A DNA stretch of 64,000 bases from Alkalihalobacillus pseudalcaliphilus. GTDB lineage: Bacteria; Bacillota; Bacilli; Bacillales; Bacillaceae_D. Positions within the stretch are counted from its first letter, which is position 1. The number at the start of each line of letters is the position of its first letter. Position numbers and translations under genes: made by a program. A model generated the notes under the pieces. The model was not told where the DNA came from. It saw only the letters and a list, made by a program, of their open reading frames with translations, and searched no databases. The stretch is from NCBI GenBank assembly GCA_001038565.1, contig LFJO01000002.1, positions 195,742 to 259,741 on the forward strand, given 5' to 3'. Below are positions 16,517 to 25,104 of this stretch, piece after piece.

Positions 16517-17410
16517 TTATTTGAATTTTGTGTTATTTTGGTTGAGGTGCTTGAAAAATTTGTTGGCTGCATTGGACAAAGGACCATTTTTTTGCGTAAT
16601 GAGCCCGACCTTCCTATCGGCTATTTCTACATTCACATGCACCTCAAATAATTCCTCATTTGCTAATTCCTGTTGAACTAATTCCTTCGTGACGAATGCT
16701 ATCCCCATGCCTATTTTTGCACATTCCTTTAACAATTCTACACTACCTACTTCGATGTCTGGTTGCACGTGTAGGTCTTGTTTACGAAATAATTGCTCGA
16801 GAAATTTTCTGGAGCTGCTGGATTCTGAAAAGGAGATGAGCGGGTAATGGAGGATGTCTTCAAGCGATAAAGTTTGGTTAGCTAATTCTTTGTATTTTTT
16901 CCCAACGACAAAGGTACTACTTATCGTTAAAAAGTCGGTTACATGTACGTGATTTTCAGCTATTGGTAAATGGACAATCCCAATATCAATTAAGCCATTT
17001 GTTAATTTTTCGATGATTTGTGGTGTAGAGCCATGGTGTAATTTGATTTGAATATCAGCGTATCTGTCTTGAAATGTTTGGATATAAGGAAGTAAATAAT
17101 GCTTACAGGTCGAATCACTACCTCCAATCGTCACATGACCTCGTTTTAAATGCTTGAACTCTGCTATCCTCTGCTCGGCCTTATGAATTAAGGCGAAGGC
17201 CGGTTCAATCGATTCAAAAAGCACTTGTCCTTCTTTTGTCAGCAGCACCCCTTTGGACGTTCTAATGAATAATGGCGTCTCCAATCGTTCTTCTAGTTGC
17301 TTAATGGCATAACTTACACTTGGCTGGGTAATATACAATTTCTTAGCGGCTTTACTCAAATTTTGTTCCAATGCAGTTATATAAAACACCCGATACAGAT
17401 CTAATTGCAT
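16517..17410 (-). CDS. LysR-family transcriptional regulator
   Basis: This 298-residue LysR regulator has an N-terminal winged helix (NLSKAAKKLYITQPSVSYAI, about 17-36) and a substrate-binding-like effector domain (about 88-290; RGHVTIGGSDSTCKHYLLP starts it). I chose ATG 17410 (MQLDLYRVF) because AGGTGG precedes it; the longer frame (MVFTTVIGG...) has no such site. It is divergent from an EPSP synthase gene with about 110 bases between the starts, so it probably controls that gene and itself. The effector ligand is unknown. Confidence 0.92.
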   Translation of the reverse strand: MQLDLYRVFYITALEQNLSKAAKKLYITQPSVSYAIKQLEERLETPLFIRTSKGVLLTKEGQVLFESIEPAFALIHKAEQRIAEFKHLKRGHVTIGGSDSTCKHYLLPYIQTFQDRYADIQIKLHHGSTPQIIEKLTNGLIDIGIVHLPIAENHVHVTDFLTISSTFVVGKKYKELANQTLSLEDILHYPLISFSESSSSRKFLEQLFRKQDLHVQPDIEVGSVELLKECAKIGMGIAFVTKELVQQELANEELFEVHVNVEIADRKVGLITQKNGPLSNAANKFFKHLNQNNTKFK

Positions 17411-17522
17411 AATATAGATACCACCTATAACTGTTGTAAAAACCATTAATTATATTTATATCATAATCAAATTTATAATGAAAAGATAGCGAATTAAAAA
17501 TCGATTTGAAGGAGTGATTATT

Positions 17523-18863
17523 TTGGAAGAACATGATGTTGATCAAAAAGCCCGTAGCCCTTGGACGCCATTAAAAGGTGTGAAGAAGCTGACGATTTCT
17601 CCGAGTAAAAACAAAATAATCGGTTCAATGACGATACCCGGTAGTAAAAGCTTAACGAACCGGGCCCTCATTTTAAGTGCCTTAGCTAAAGGGGAATCGA
17701 AGCTAACAGGAATTTTAAAAAGTGACGATTCGTATTGGTGTATAGAAGCCTTAAAGAAATTAGGTGTGGCGATTGACATTCAAGGTGAGATAGCGTATGT
17801 GTCAGGGAAGGGAGGCGTATGGGAATCTGGAGAGTTATACATCGGGGCAGCTGGTACGATTGCAAGATTTTTACCGGGAGTGTTAGTTACGACTGAAGGA
17901 ACATGGGAAGTCGAGGCAAGTACAAGTATGAGTCAAAGACCGATTGCTCCCTTAGTAAATGCATTACGTGAGGTAGGTGCTGATGTGACATATATGAGGA
18001 AAGAAGGTTGCTATCCATTAAGCATAAATGGAAAAGAGCTGTTAGGAGGAGAGGTTAGCCTTTCAGGTAAGACATCTAGTCAATTCATAAGTGGCTTATT
18101 GATGGCAGCTCCTTATTTCAAAGAAACAACAACTATAAAGATAAGCGACCATATCGTTCAACACGCCTATGTCGATCTTACGTTGGATTTAATGAAAAAA
18201 TTCGGAGCTCATGTTCAATCGAATTCTTTATTAACCGAGATGGTTGTGGAGCCATCTTTATATAAACAACAAACGGTTGATTTAGAAGCAGATGCATCGA
18301 CGGCTTGTTATTTCCTTGCCCTTGCAGCAGTGACAAATGGGCGAATACGTATCCAAAATATAACGTATGATACGAAACAGCCTGATATCAAGATGGTGGA
18401 TATTTTTGAACAGATGGGGTGTAAGGTAACGAAGGGTCCGGCGTTTATTGAACTTGAAGGTGTCGATCAATTAAAAGGGGGATTTGAGATTTCGATGAGA
18501 GAGATGTCTGATCAGGCTCTAACTTTAGCTGTTATAGCCCCATTTGCTGACCAACCAATCATGATAACAAATGTTGCCCATATCAGGCATCATGAGTCCG
18601 ACCGAATTCACGTCATTTGTGAATCATTAACTCGCTTAGGAATTAAAGTGGAGGAATTTCAAGATGGTTTAAAGGTCTACCCAGGTAAACCGAAAGCGAC
18701 AATGTTAAAAACATACGACGATCATCGAGTGGCGATGTCACTAGCACTTATCGGCGCGAAAGTGAAAGGCATACAAATTAATGATCCTGGATGCGTATCG
18801 AAAACATGCCCATCATATTTTCAGTTTTTAGAAAAGTTGGGCTTGGACGTGAAAATGGGTTAA
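17523..18863 (+). CDS. aroA: EPSP synthase (3-phosphoshikimate 1-carboxyvinyltransferase)
   Basis: It joins shikimate-3-phosphate and phosphoenolpyruvate in aromatic amino acid synthesis. The 446-residue protein keeps the known active-site residues: PGSKSLTNRA (Lys and Arg), GAAGTIARF, SMSQRP (Arg), TSSQF, EMSDQALT (Asp), HHESDRI (Glu), YDDHRVAMS (His-Arg) and CVSKTCPSYF (Lys). I chose TTG 17523, eight bases from AAGGAG; the GTG at 17514 overlaps it. It is not in an aro/trp/his cluster. It stands alone, facing a LysR gene, so it may be a second, separately regulated copy. Confidence 0.93.
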   Translation: MEEHDVDQKARSPWTPLKGVKKLTISPSKNKIIGSMTIPGSKSLTNRALILSALAKGESKLTGILKSDDSYWCIEALKKLGVAIDIQGEIAYVSGKGGVWESGELYIGAAGTIARFLPGVLVTTEGTWEVEASTSMSQRPIAPLVNALREVGADVTYMRKEGCYPLSINGKELLGGEVSLSGKTSSQFISGLLMAAPYFKETTTIKISDHIVQHAYVDLTLDLMKKFGAHVQSNSLLTEMVVEPSLYKQQTVDLEADASTACYFLALAAVTNGRIRIQNITYDTKQPDIKMVDIFEQMGCKVTKGPAFIELEGVDQLKGGFEISMREMSDQALTLAVIAPFADQPIMITNVAHIRHHESDRIHVICESLTRLGIKVEEFQDGLKVYPGKPKATMLKTYDDHRVAMSLALIGAKVKGIQINDPGCVSKTCPSYFQFLEKLGLDVKMG

Positions 18864-19010
18864 TCGATAGCACAACAAAAGTCTTCCATATAAGGGAGGA
18901 CTGGTTAATTGTTACTTATAAATTTTTTATAGAATCAATGAATACAATATAAAAAGGGAAAAGATTGGAGGAGTATTCAATTTAATTTCATAATCATTTC
19001 GCACCTGAAA

Positions 19011-19086
19011 AAACAGTGACTTCTAAAGTTGCTGTTTTTTGTTTTGATGGAGGGCGACAATTACGGATATCTCTGTAATTGTCGCC
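19011..19086. terminator. terminator followed by a second strong hairpin
   Basis: AACAGTGAC/GTTGCTGTT (about 19012-19036) followed by TTTTTTG is a plausible plus-strand terminator. Directly after it, GGCGACAATTAC (19053-19064) and GTAATTGTCGCC (19075-19086) form a perfect 12-base hairpin with a 10-base loop and no T-run. The second hairpin could be a barrier before the padR promoter or a regulatory element. The rest of 18864-19119 holds nothing else recognised. Confidence 0.5.
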
Positions 19087-19119
19087 TAAATTGTAAATAA
19101 TTATATAAAAGTACTTTAC

Positions 19120-19159
19120 CTGTCGTAGTAATTATGGTAAATTATAGTTACTACGACAG
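19120..19159. promoter_or_regulatory. inverted repeat, candidate PadR operator
   Basis: CTGTCGTAGTAA (19120-19131) and TTACTACGACAG (19148-19159) are perfect inverted 12-base arms around a 16-base AT-rich spacer that holds -10-like sequence. Further GTAGTA half-sites follow (19161-19182). It lies about 65 bases before the padR start, so autorepression is likely. Confidence 0.6.
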
Positions 19160-19224
19160 ACGTAGTATGGCAGATGTAGTAATTAAAAGCATAGAGGTAT
19201 GGCCTTCGAGAAAGGAGCTTTCAT

Positions 19225-19545
19225 TTGATTAGCAGTGATGTTATTCGTGGATATAATGACACCATTATTCTTTTTTTATTGTTAGAACGAGAGTCATATG
19301 GATATGAAATCTCAAAGAATATTAAAGAAATTTCAGATGGGAAATATGTCATTAAGGAAACGACCTTATATTCTGCCTTTAATCGGTTATTAAAAAACGA
19401 GTATATAGAATCTTTCCATAAAGATGAAACGCATGGAAAAAAACGTACGTATTACCGTATTACCGAAAAAGGAAGGCGATATTATCAAGATAAGTGTTTG
19501 GAGTGGGAAATCACAAAGGAAGTTATTAATCGGTTTATTCAATAA
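19225..19545 (+). CDS. PadR-family transcriptional regulator
   Basis: This 106-residue winged-helix repressor of the short PadR class is cytoplasmic. It shows LFLLLERESYGYEISKNI (helix-turn-helix start), ETTLYSAFNRLLKNEYIESF (recognition region) and KKRTYYRITEKGRRYY (wing). The start is TTG 19225 behind AAAGGAG. The next gene, a HAAS-domain membrane protein, begins 14 bases after its stop, which is a standard PadR/DUF1700 pairing. A long inverted repeat upstream is the likely operator. Confidence 0.92.
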   Translation: MISSDVIRGYNDTIILFLLLERESYGYEISKNIKEISDGKYVIKETTLYSAFNRLLKNEYIESFHKDETHGKKRTYYRITEKGRRYYQDKCLEWEITKEVINRFIQ

Positions 19546-19559
19546 GGAGGAGAAATGGC

Positions 19560-20537
19560 ATGAATACAATCATCAATTACCTAGATAATATGTTTTCTTC
19601 ATTACCGAAATCACAACAAATCACCCAATTAAAAGAAGAATTATTGGCGAATATGGAAGAGAAATATTATGAATTAAAAAGTGCAGGAAAGTCGGAGAAT
19701 GAAGCGATTGGTGTGGTGATTTCTGAATTTGGAAATATTGATGAAATTATTGAGGAGTTTGATCTTGGATTAAATCAAAGCAATCATGAGGCATTACCTT
19801 TATTAAATGATGATGATGTGTATACGTATATAGAAGATACAAGGGTCTTTCAGAAAATGATAGGTATTGGTGTTTTCCTATGTATTATAGGTTCCGCTCT
19901 TTTAACACTCATTCTTCAGTTACCTTTGGTTTTATCTGATGGTACAAAGCTAACGATAGGGTTAACGATTTTATTAGTATTCGTGGCGATTGCGGTTGGC
20001 ATATTCATTTACAGTGGAATGAAAATGAAAGAGTACGACTTTATCAACGAGGGCCAATTTGAGCTCAGTACTCAAGCGAAGAGAGTTTTAGAAAAGGGGA
20101 GAGCAGCTTTTCAACCAACATTTGTGTCAATGATCATTATTGGTGTCGCCCTTTGTATTTTATCACCACTTGCATTAATACTCGAATTAACCCTATTTTC
20201 AAATAAGCCAGTTTATGGGATAGCTTTGCTCTTAGCTATGGTTGCGACCGCTGTATTTATCTTTGTTTATTTTGGCGGCTTATACGGCTCGTATAATAAA
20301 TTATTGGATCAAGTGATTTATACAGAGAGGGAACAGAAAAGTGATCAATTTATTGGGAGTATTGCAGCAATTATTTGGCCGTTAGCTGTTATTATTTTTC
20401 TTCTAAGTGGATTTGTATTCGGTCAGTGGCATATAAACTGGATTATATTTCCTGTAACTGGATTGTTGTTTGCGATTGTCTCTGCTGTTGTAGCGATGGT
20501 ATCGGATAATAAAAAGGGTAAATGGGATTCTAGGTAG
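19560..20537 (+). CDS. HAAS-domain (DUF1700-like) membrane protein
   Basis: This 325-residue protein starts with a cytoplasmic HAAS/permease-prefix domain (SSLPKSQQITQLKEELLANM, then SEFGNIDEIIEEFDLGL, about 1-75). This is followed by five or six membrane helices (about 105-130, 137-158, 185-215, 220-245, 270-290, 293-315). Such proteins are controlled by the adjacent PadR gene and are thought to sense or respond to envelope stress. No sensor or catalytic motif is seen. It starts at ATG 19560 behind AAGGAGG. Confidence 0.85.
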   Translation: MNTIINYLDNMFSSLPKSQQITQLKEELLANMEEKYYELKSAGKSENEAIGVVISEFGNIDEIIEEFDLGLNQSNHEALPLLNDDDVYTYIEDTRVFQKMIGIGVFLCIIGSALLTLILQLPLVLSDGTKLTIGLTILLVFVAIAVGIFIYSGMKMKEYDFINEGQFELSTQAKRVLEKGRAAFQPTFVSMIIIGVALCILSPLALILELTLFSNKPVYGIALLLAMVATAVFIFVYFGGLYGSYNKLLDQVIYTEREQKSDQFIGSIAAIIWPLAVIIFLLSGFVFGQWHINWIIFPVTGLLFAIVSAVVAMVSDNKKGKWDSR

Positions 20538-20592
20538 TGTACGTGGGGATGATTGGTTGTGCCTTGAAATTAGCTTATCTCGCGATAGATGA
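20536..20592 (+). repeat. partial copy of dispersed repeat A
   Basis: GTGTACGTGGGGATGATTGG and the following TTGTGCCTTGAAATTAGCT match the first half of the repeat seen at 47903 and 63725. The CGATAGATGA segment is also kept. The second half is lost. Confidence 0.55.
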
Positions 20593-20659
20593 TATTATTA
20601 ACGTAGATTAATTGAAGCAAATGAAGCAATCATATACAGAAGAAGTTGGGGTGTAATGA

Positions 20660-21823
20660 ATGAAGAAGCGAACAAAATTAGGACTAGGTGCAGGGATAAC
20701 ACTTTCGGCATTTGCAGCGTATAAAGTATTTCAAAATTACCAAGCTCTGACGCTGTTTCACCCAACAAAACGTGTGGAGCGCTTTCAACATATGGATAAG
20801 GTGATGCCTTTTCGTGAAATAGAGCCATCGAAACAACCTTTTCAATTCACTGAGAACCTGGATTCTAAGATATTAACTTACACATACAAGGGAAACACTC
20901 GATCTGTTGATTCGTTTTTGGAGCAGTCAGAAACGACTGGATTTCTTTTTATACAAGATGACCAGGTTCTTTATGAAACATACCGACTTGGCTCAAAGCC
21001 TACATCGACTTTTACTTCATGGTCAGTCGCGAAATCAATGGTGTCAGCGATGGTAGGGGTAGCTCTTGAGGAGGGTTTAATTAAAAGTATAGAAGAGCCG
21101 ATTGGTCGATATGTGCCAGAACTGAACCATAGTGGTTATGGTGATGTTTCTATTAAAAATGTCTTATTAATGTCTTCAGGCGTTCGATTTAATGAGGAGT
21201 ATGCAAATAAGAAATCAGATATTCAGCAAATCTTTTATCAAGCATTATTATGGGATCAAAGTGCGGACAGGTTCATGAAGAAATTGAAGAATGAGAGCGG
21301 TGCAGGAGAGCGTTTTCACTATATTAGTTCAGATACTCAAGCACTTGGTATGTTAATTCGTAACGTTACTGGTAGGCAGCCCTCGCGATATTTCGAAGAG
21401 AAAATCTGGAAACAGATAGGTACAGAAAACCGTGCTTTTTGGAGTCAAGATCGTAAAGGGAATGATTTCTCATTCTGTGGATTTAACGCAACGCTGAGAG
21501 ATTATGCTAAGTTCGGGCGACTTTTCTGTCAGGAAGGTAAATGGGAAGAAGAGCAATTAGTCTCAAATGAGTGGGTGAGACAATCAACAACGATTCATCA
21601 GGACTCTTTATTAACGGGGCGGGATAGTGGATACCAATATCAATGGTGGGTTCCGTATAGAGATAATCAAGATTTCCTCGCCCTCGGTGTATGGGGGCAA
21701 TTCCTCTATGTTCATCCAAAGACAAGGACAATTATTGTCAAAACAAGTGCTGACCCGGATTATTCTATCAATGAACAAGAGACCATTGCATTGCTCCGCA
21801 GTTTAGCGACGAGTACACGGTAA
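20660..21823 (+). CDS. serine hydrolase, beta-lactamase/class C fold
   Basis: This 387-residue protein has an N-terminal hydrophobic anchor (LGLGAGITLSAFAAY, about 6-20). The penicillin-binding-like catalytic domain shows TSWSVAKSMVSAMVG (SxxK, Ser about 121), HYISSDTQAL (YxS motif) and the C-terminal GVWGQFLYVHP strand. Relatives include 6-aminohexanoate-dimer hydrolases and EstB-type esterases. It probably acts outside the membrane on an amide or ester; true beta-lactamase activity is not implied. It starts at ATG 20660 and a terminator hairpin follows. It stands alone between the HAAS gene and the oxidoreductase. Confidence 0.87.
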   Translation: MKKRTKLGLGAGITLSAFAAYKVFQNYQALTLFHPTKRVERFQHMDKVMPFREIEPSKQPFQFTENLDSKILTYTYKGNTRSVDSFLEQSETTGFLFIQDDQVLYETYRLGSKPTSTFTSWSVAKSMVSAMVGVALEEGLIKSIEEPIGRYVPELNHSGYGDVSIKNVLLMSSGVRFNEEYANKKSDIQQIFYQALLWDQSADRFMKKLKNESGAGERFHYISSDTQALGMLIRNVTGRQPSRYFEEKIWKQIGTENRAFWSQDRKGNDFSFCGFNATLRDYAKFGRLFCQEGKWEEEQLVSNEWVRQSTTIHQDSLLTGRDSGYQYQWWVPYRDNQDFLALGVWGQFLYVHPKTRTIIVKTSADPDYSINEQETIALLRSLATSTR

Positions 21824-21840
21824 AAAGTATAATGATTAGT

Positions 21841-21880
21841 AAAGTGATCAGAGAAATGTAAATTTGATCACTTTTATTTA
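21841..21880 (+). terminator. Rho-independent terminator
   Basis: AAAGTGATCA (21841-21850) pairs with TGATCACTTT (21865-21874) and is followed by TATTTATT. It ends the serine hydrolase transcript. Confidence 0.7.
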
Positions 21881-21988
21881 TTATATGGTAATTTATTATT
21901 CAAATGCTTGTTTGATTAATGTATGATTGAAACAAGAACTTATTAATCAAATGTAAATTTGAATGTTGCTGAAAAGAGGAGGATTTGT

Positions 21989-23020
21989 ATGTTATATGAT
22001 GTCATAATTGTTGGAGCTGGACAAGCTGGTATTGCGGTAAGCCAAAAGTTAAAAAAGGAAAATATTAAACACCTGATGATAGATTCCTCTGAGAGAGTAG
22101 GGGATCAATGGCGAGCAAGATATCATTCATTGGTACTTTTCACGCCGAGAGACTACTCATCACTGCCTGATTTAAAAATGAAAGGCAAAAACAATACATA
22201 CCCAACAAAAGATGAAGTTGCTGACTATCTTGAGCAATATGTTGAACATTTTAATTTACCAATAGCATTAGGCATTCAAGTGACTTTAATTGAAAAAGAA
22301 AAGAACATGTTTTTATTACATACATCAAATGGAGTTTATCAATCAAAAAAAGTTGTAATTGCTTCAGGTGCTTTTAAAGATCCATTTATCCCTTTATCGT
22401 TACAAGGTAGTCAAATAAAACATATTCACTCTTCAGGCTATAAAAATATTAATGATATAAAAGGGAAAAAGGTACTTATCGTAGGAGGAGGAAATTCAGG
22501 AGTACAAATTGCATCAGAATTAGCATTAACTAAAGAAGTGTATTTAGCTGTATCTCAAAAAATCAAATATATGCCCTTAACTTTATTTAATAAAAGCATT
22601 TTTTATTGGATTAACAAATTAAAGTTTTTACATGCAGGTAAGGATACGATTAAAGGTAAAATCATGCAAAAGAGGCAAGACCCTATATTTGGGTATGAAT
22701 CAAAAGTGCTCATCAATAAAGGCAAAATAAAAGTAAAACCACGTGTTGATCAATTAATTAATAATAAGGTGATATTTTCTGATAAAAGCGAATTAGAAAT
22801 TGATACTATTTTATGGTGTACTGGATTTAAGTCAGATTATAATTGGCTGAGGATTGAAGGAGCTTTAACGAGTGAAGGCTTGCCATTACATAAAAGAGGG
22901 ATTAGTCCAGTTGAGAACTTATTTTTTATTGGTTTACCATGGCAGTATCAGCGTGGCTCTTCCTTAATCTGTGGAGTTGGTTTAGATGCTGCTCATCTTG
23001 TAAATAACATGATGAGCTAA
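21989..23020 (+). CDS. flavin-containing monooxygenase-like oxidoreductase
   Basis: This 343-residue FAD/NADPH enzyme is of the CzcO/FMO type. It shows the FAD-binding DVIIVGAGQAGIAVSQKL at the N-terminus, the FMO-like stretch LQGSQIKHIHSSGYKN (about 130-145), a second Rossmann motif VLIVGGGNSGVQIASEL (about 155-171) for NADPH, and a final FIGLPWQYQRGSSLICGVG. The substrate is unknown; homologues oxidise S or N atoms or ketones. I chose ATG 21989 (MLYDV) because AGAGGAGG precedes it. It has no operon partner. Confidence 0.88.
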   Translation: MLYDVIIVGAGQAGIAVSQKLKKENIKHLMIDSSERVGDQWRARYHSLVLFTPRDYSSLPDLKMKGKNNTYPTKDEVADYLEQYVEHFNLPIALGIQVTLIEKEKNMFLLHTSNGVYQSKKVVIASGAFKDPFIPLSLQGSQIKHIHSSGYKNINDIKGKKVLIVGGGNSGVQIASELALTKEVYLAVSQKIKYMPLTLFNKSIFYWINKLKFLHAGKDTIKGKIMQKRQDPIFGYESKVLINKGKIKVKPRVDQLINNKVIFSDKSELEIDTILWCTGFKSDYNWLRIEGALTSEGLPLHKRGISPVENLFFIGLPWQYQRGSSLICGVGLDAAHLVNNMMS

Positions 23021-23208
23021 TTATCTAGTTAGAAATAAAATATTAATATACAGGAGTGACGGGGCTCGGCAACAATAAGATAATTAAGTCTAAAACAACA
23101 CATTGCAAGGTTATTTTCTGAAGAAAAGGAAAAGTGAAATCTGTGTTCCAAAGATATGAGCTTTGCATGTTGATTATAAATATGATTTATGAAGGGAGCT
23201 AAGATGAG

Positions 23209-23637
23209 ATGGACAAAGGATATATTCGACCAATCTCTATCGGTATTTTTAGAAAACAAGATACTATTCTAGTCTTTCAAGGATTTGATGCTAAAAAACA
23301 ATCCTATTATTATCGTCCAATTGGCGGGGGAATTGAGTATGGAGAGAAAAGCGTTAATACCTTAAAAAGAGAACTTCTTGAAGAACTAGGGGCAGACATT
23401 ACAAATATTCATCTATTAGGAGTCGTCGAGAATATATTTACAGATAACGAAAACCTTGGACACGAAATTGTTTTTGTGCATGAAGCTACATTTGTCGAAC
23501 ACTCTTTTTATGAAAAAACCTCTCTACGGGGTTATCAAGATGATGGAGAGCCATTTCTATTGTATTGGAAGTCAATGAGTGATTTCAAAAATGGGAAATT
23601 AAGATTAGTGCCAGATGGATTAACGGATTTACTTTAA
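23209..23637 (+). CDS. Nudix hydrolase
   Basis: This 142-residue Nudix protein carries a complete Nudix box: GGGIEYGEKSVNTLKRELLE followed by ELGAD (about 39-63), with the RELLEE metal ligands intact. The upstream YYYRPIGG strand fits the family that hydrolyses nucleoside diphosphate derivatives. It begins at ATG 23209, with GAAGGGAG upstream. The gene is intact, in contrast to the frameshifted Nudix gene at 32009. The substrate is not deducible. Confidence 0.9.
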   Translation: MDKGYIRPISIGIFRKQDTILVFQGFDAKKQSYYYRPIGGGIEYGEKSVNTLKRELLEELGADITNIHLLGVVENIFTDNENLGHEIVFVHEATFVEHSFYEKTSLRGYQDDGEPFLLYWKSMSDFKNGKLRLVPDGLTDLL

Positions 23638-23716
23638 TGAATAAGGTTGCAAGCAGGTTAAATTATCTATAAGAGTCTAAATATAACAATCATCGCCAAT
23701 TTAGAATGTTTGTTTA

Positions 23717-23761
23717 TTGACAAACGAAATAAATGTGGTAATCTAAAATAGCCAACGTTGG
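23717..23761 (+). promoter_or_regulatory. padR promoter with palindromic operator
   Basis: TTGACA (23717-23722) and TAATCT (16 bases later) form a sigma-A-type promoter. Just downstream CCAACGTTGG (23752-23761) is a perfect palindrome within AGCCAACGTTGGTTA. The same core recurs before the following ABC genes. Confidence 0.6.
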
Positions 23762-23778
23762 TTATTAGAGGTGTGGAT

Positions 23779-24321
23779 ATGTCGACAAGATTAACTGTAT
23801 TAGGTTTATTATCACAAAAGAGTATGACAGGTTATGAGATTCAACAAGTATTACAGCAATCAGGAGCTGATAGGTGGGCAGGTATCTTATCTGGTTCAGT
23901 TTATCATGCACTAAAAAAGTTAGAAAAAGACCAATTTATTGAAGTGCAATCAGTTGAGAACAATGGTAACCGTCAAAAGGCAATTTATCGATTAACAGTT
24001 AAAGGAACAGCAGAACTAGAACAATTAATAATAGAAAGTTTAGAAAAGAGCTCTGTTTCTTACCCTACTACATTATATGCAAGCTTAACATTTCTTGATT
24101 TGATTAATGAAGACCATGCATTGAGAGCTTTAAATAATCACCGTGATAGGTTACGGAGTGAAATTGAATATATGGAGGTTGGCCGAAAAAAGAAAGAGGC
24201 TATCATTGATATGGCTCCACATATTCAGATGCTTTTCTCAAACATTAACAAACAGCTTTTACTGCAAATAGAATTAATTGAACAAATCATTGATTTCTTA
24301 GAAAAGAAAAAAGAAAAATAA
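23779..24321 (+). CDS. PadR-family regulator with C-terminal helical domain
   Basis: This is a 180-residue long-type PadR. The N-terminal winged helix (TVLGLLSQKSMTGYEIQQVL, GILSGSVYHALKKLEKDQFI, YRLTVKGTAELEQL) is followed by a C-terminal coiled helical domain (about 90-180, HRDRLRSEIEYMEVGRKKKE). It controls an ABC-2 exporter in the same operon: matching palindromes lie before this gene and before the ATPase gene. I chose ATG 23779 (MSTRLTV) because AGAGGTG precedes it. The inducer is unknown and may be the exported compound. Confidence 0.92.
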   Translation: MSTRLTVLGLLSQKSMTGYEIQQVLQQSGADRWAGILSGSVYHALKKLEKDQFIEVQSVENNGNRQKAIYRLTVKGTAELEQLIIESLEKSSVSYPTTLYASLTFLDLINEDHALRALNNHRDRLRSEIEYMEVGRKKKEAIIDMAPHIQMLFSNINKQLLLQIELIEQIIDFLEKKKEK

Positions 24322-24332
24322 ATTTTTTTAAT

Positions 24333-24370
24333 CAAATAACCAAATTTGGTTAAACAATATTGGTTATTTG
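24333..24370 (+). promoter_or_regulatory. nested palindromes before the ABC genes, candidate PadR operator
   Basis: AACCAAATTTGGTT (24338-24351) is a perfect palindrome. It is nested in a wider repeat: CAAATAACCAA (24333-24343) with TTGGTTATTTG (24360-24370). The core CCAA-nn-TTGG equals the palindrome before padR, so both are probably bound by the same repressor. Confidence 0.6.
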
Positions 24371-24390
24371 TGAAGAAAGGAGATATTGTA

Positions 24391-25104
24391 ATGAAAACTA
24401 TAATGAGTGGAATTAAACTTGTAAAAAAAGTGAAAGAAAACACAGTGGTTAATAATGTCTCAATTGATGTATTTGAGAATGAGATGATAGCTATTATAGG
24501 ACCAAATGGTGCAGGTAAAACAACAACAATAGAAATGCTATTAGGAATAAAAAAGCCTAATAGTGGTAGTGTTAATGTTGAAGAAGGCATTAAGAATTCT
24601 ATAGGTGCACAGTTACAGGATGTTCCATTCTTCCCAGCTCTTACATCACTAGAAAACTTGCGATTATTTGCATCTTTTTTTGGTAGGATAATGTCTAAAG
24701 GTGATGCCATAACTTTGTTAACTGATTTTGGATTGGAGGATGTTGCAAAGGTAAAAGCTATTAAATTATCTGGGGGGCAGCAAAAAAAATTAGCCATTGC
24801 AATAGCTACGGTTCATTCACCAAAAGTATTATTTCTAGATGAACCATCTGCTGCATTGGACCCTAAATCTAGAAAGGAGATGAAAGAGTTACTAAAAAAA
24901 CTTAATAAGCAAGGTACAACGATTATTTTTACATCTCATGATATGGAAGAAGTCGTTGGGATTGCTGATAGAATTATTTTTATACAAAGCGGTATTATTA
25001 GCGGTGAAGGGACAATCACAGAATTATACGAAAGATGGAATGTTAAAACGGGAGAAGATTTATATATGGAACTATTAGGAAATAGCAAGGAGCTGGAGGC
25101 ATGA
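24391..25104 (+). CDS. ABC-2 exporter ATP-binding protein
   Basis: This 237-residue ATPase has Walker A GPNGAGKTT, a Q-loop in GAQLQDVPFFPALTS, signature LSGGQQKKL, Walker B VLFLDEPSAALDP and switch FTSHDME. It is of the multidrug/antibiotic export (CcmA/DrrA-like) class. ATG 24391 follows AAAGGAGAT, whereas the frame extending back to 24346 crosses the operator. It overlaps the permease gene by four bases. It is expected to be derepressed when the preceding PadR releases its operator. Confidence 0.92.
   Translation: MKTIMSGIKLVKKVKENTVVNNVSIDVFENEMIAIIGPNGAGKTTTIEMLLGIKKPNSGSVNVEEGIKNSIGAQLQDVPFFPALTSLENLRLFASFFGRIMSKGDAITLLTDFGLEDVAKVKAIKLSGGQQKKLAIAIATVHSPKVLFLDEPSAALDPKSRKEMKELLKKLNKQGTTIIFTSHDMEEVVGIADRIIFIQSGIISGEGTITELYERWNVKTGEDLYMELLGNSKELEA

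Noticed and set aside
20660-21823. Serine hydrolase as a true class C beta-lactamase
   Set aside because: The fold motifs fit, but the protein groups by pattern with esterase and 6-aminohexanoate-dimer hydrolase relatives and no ampR-type regulator is present.
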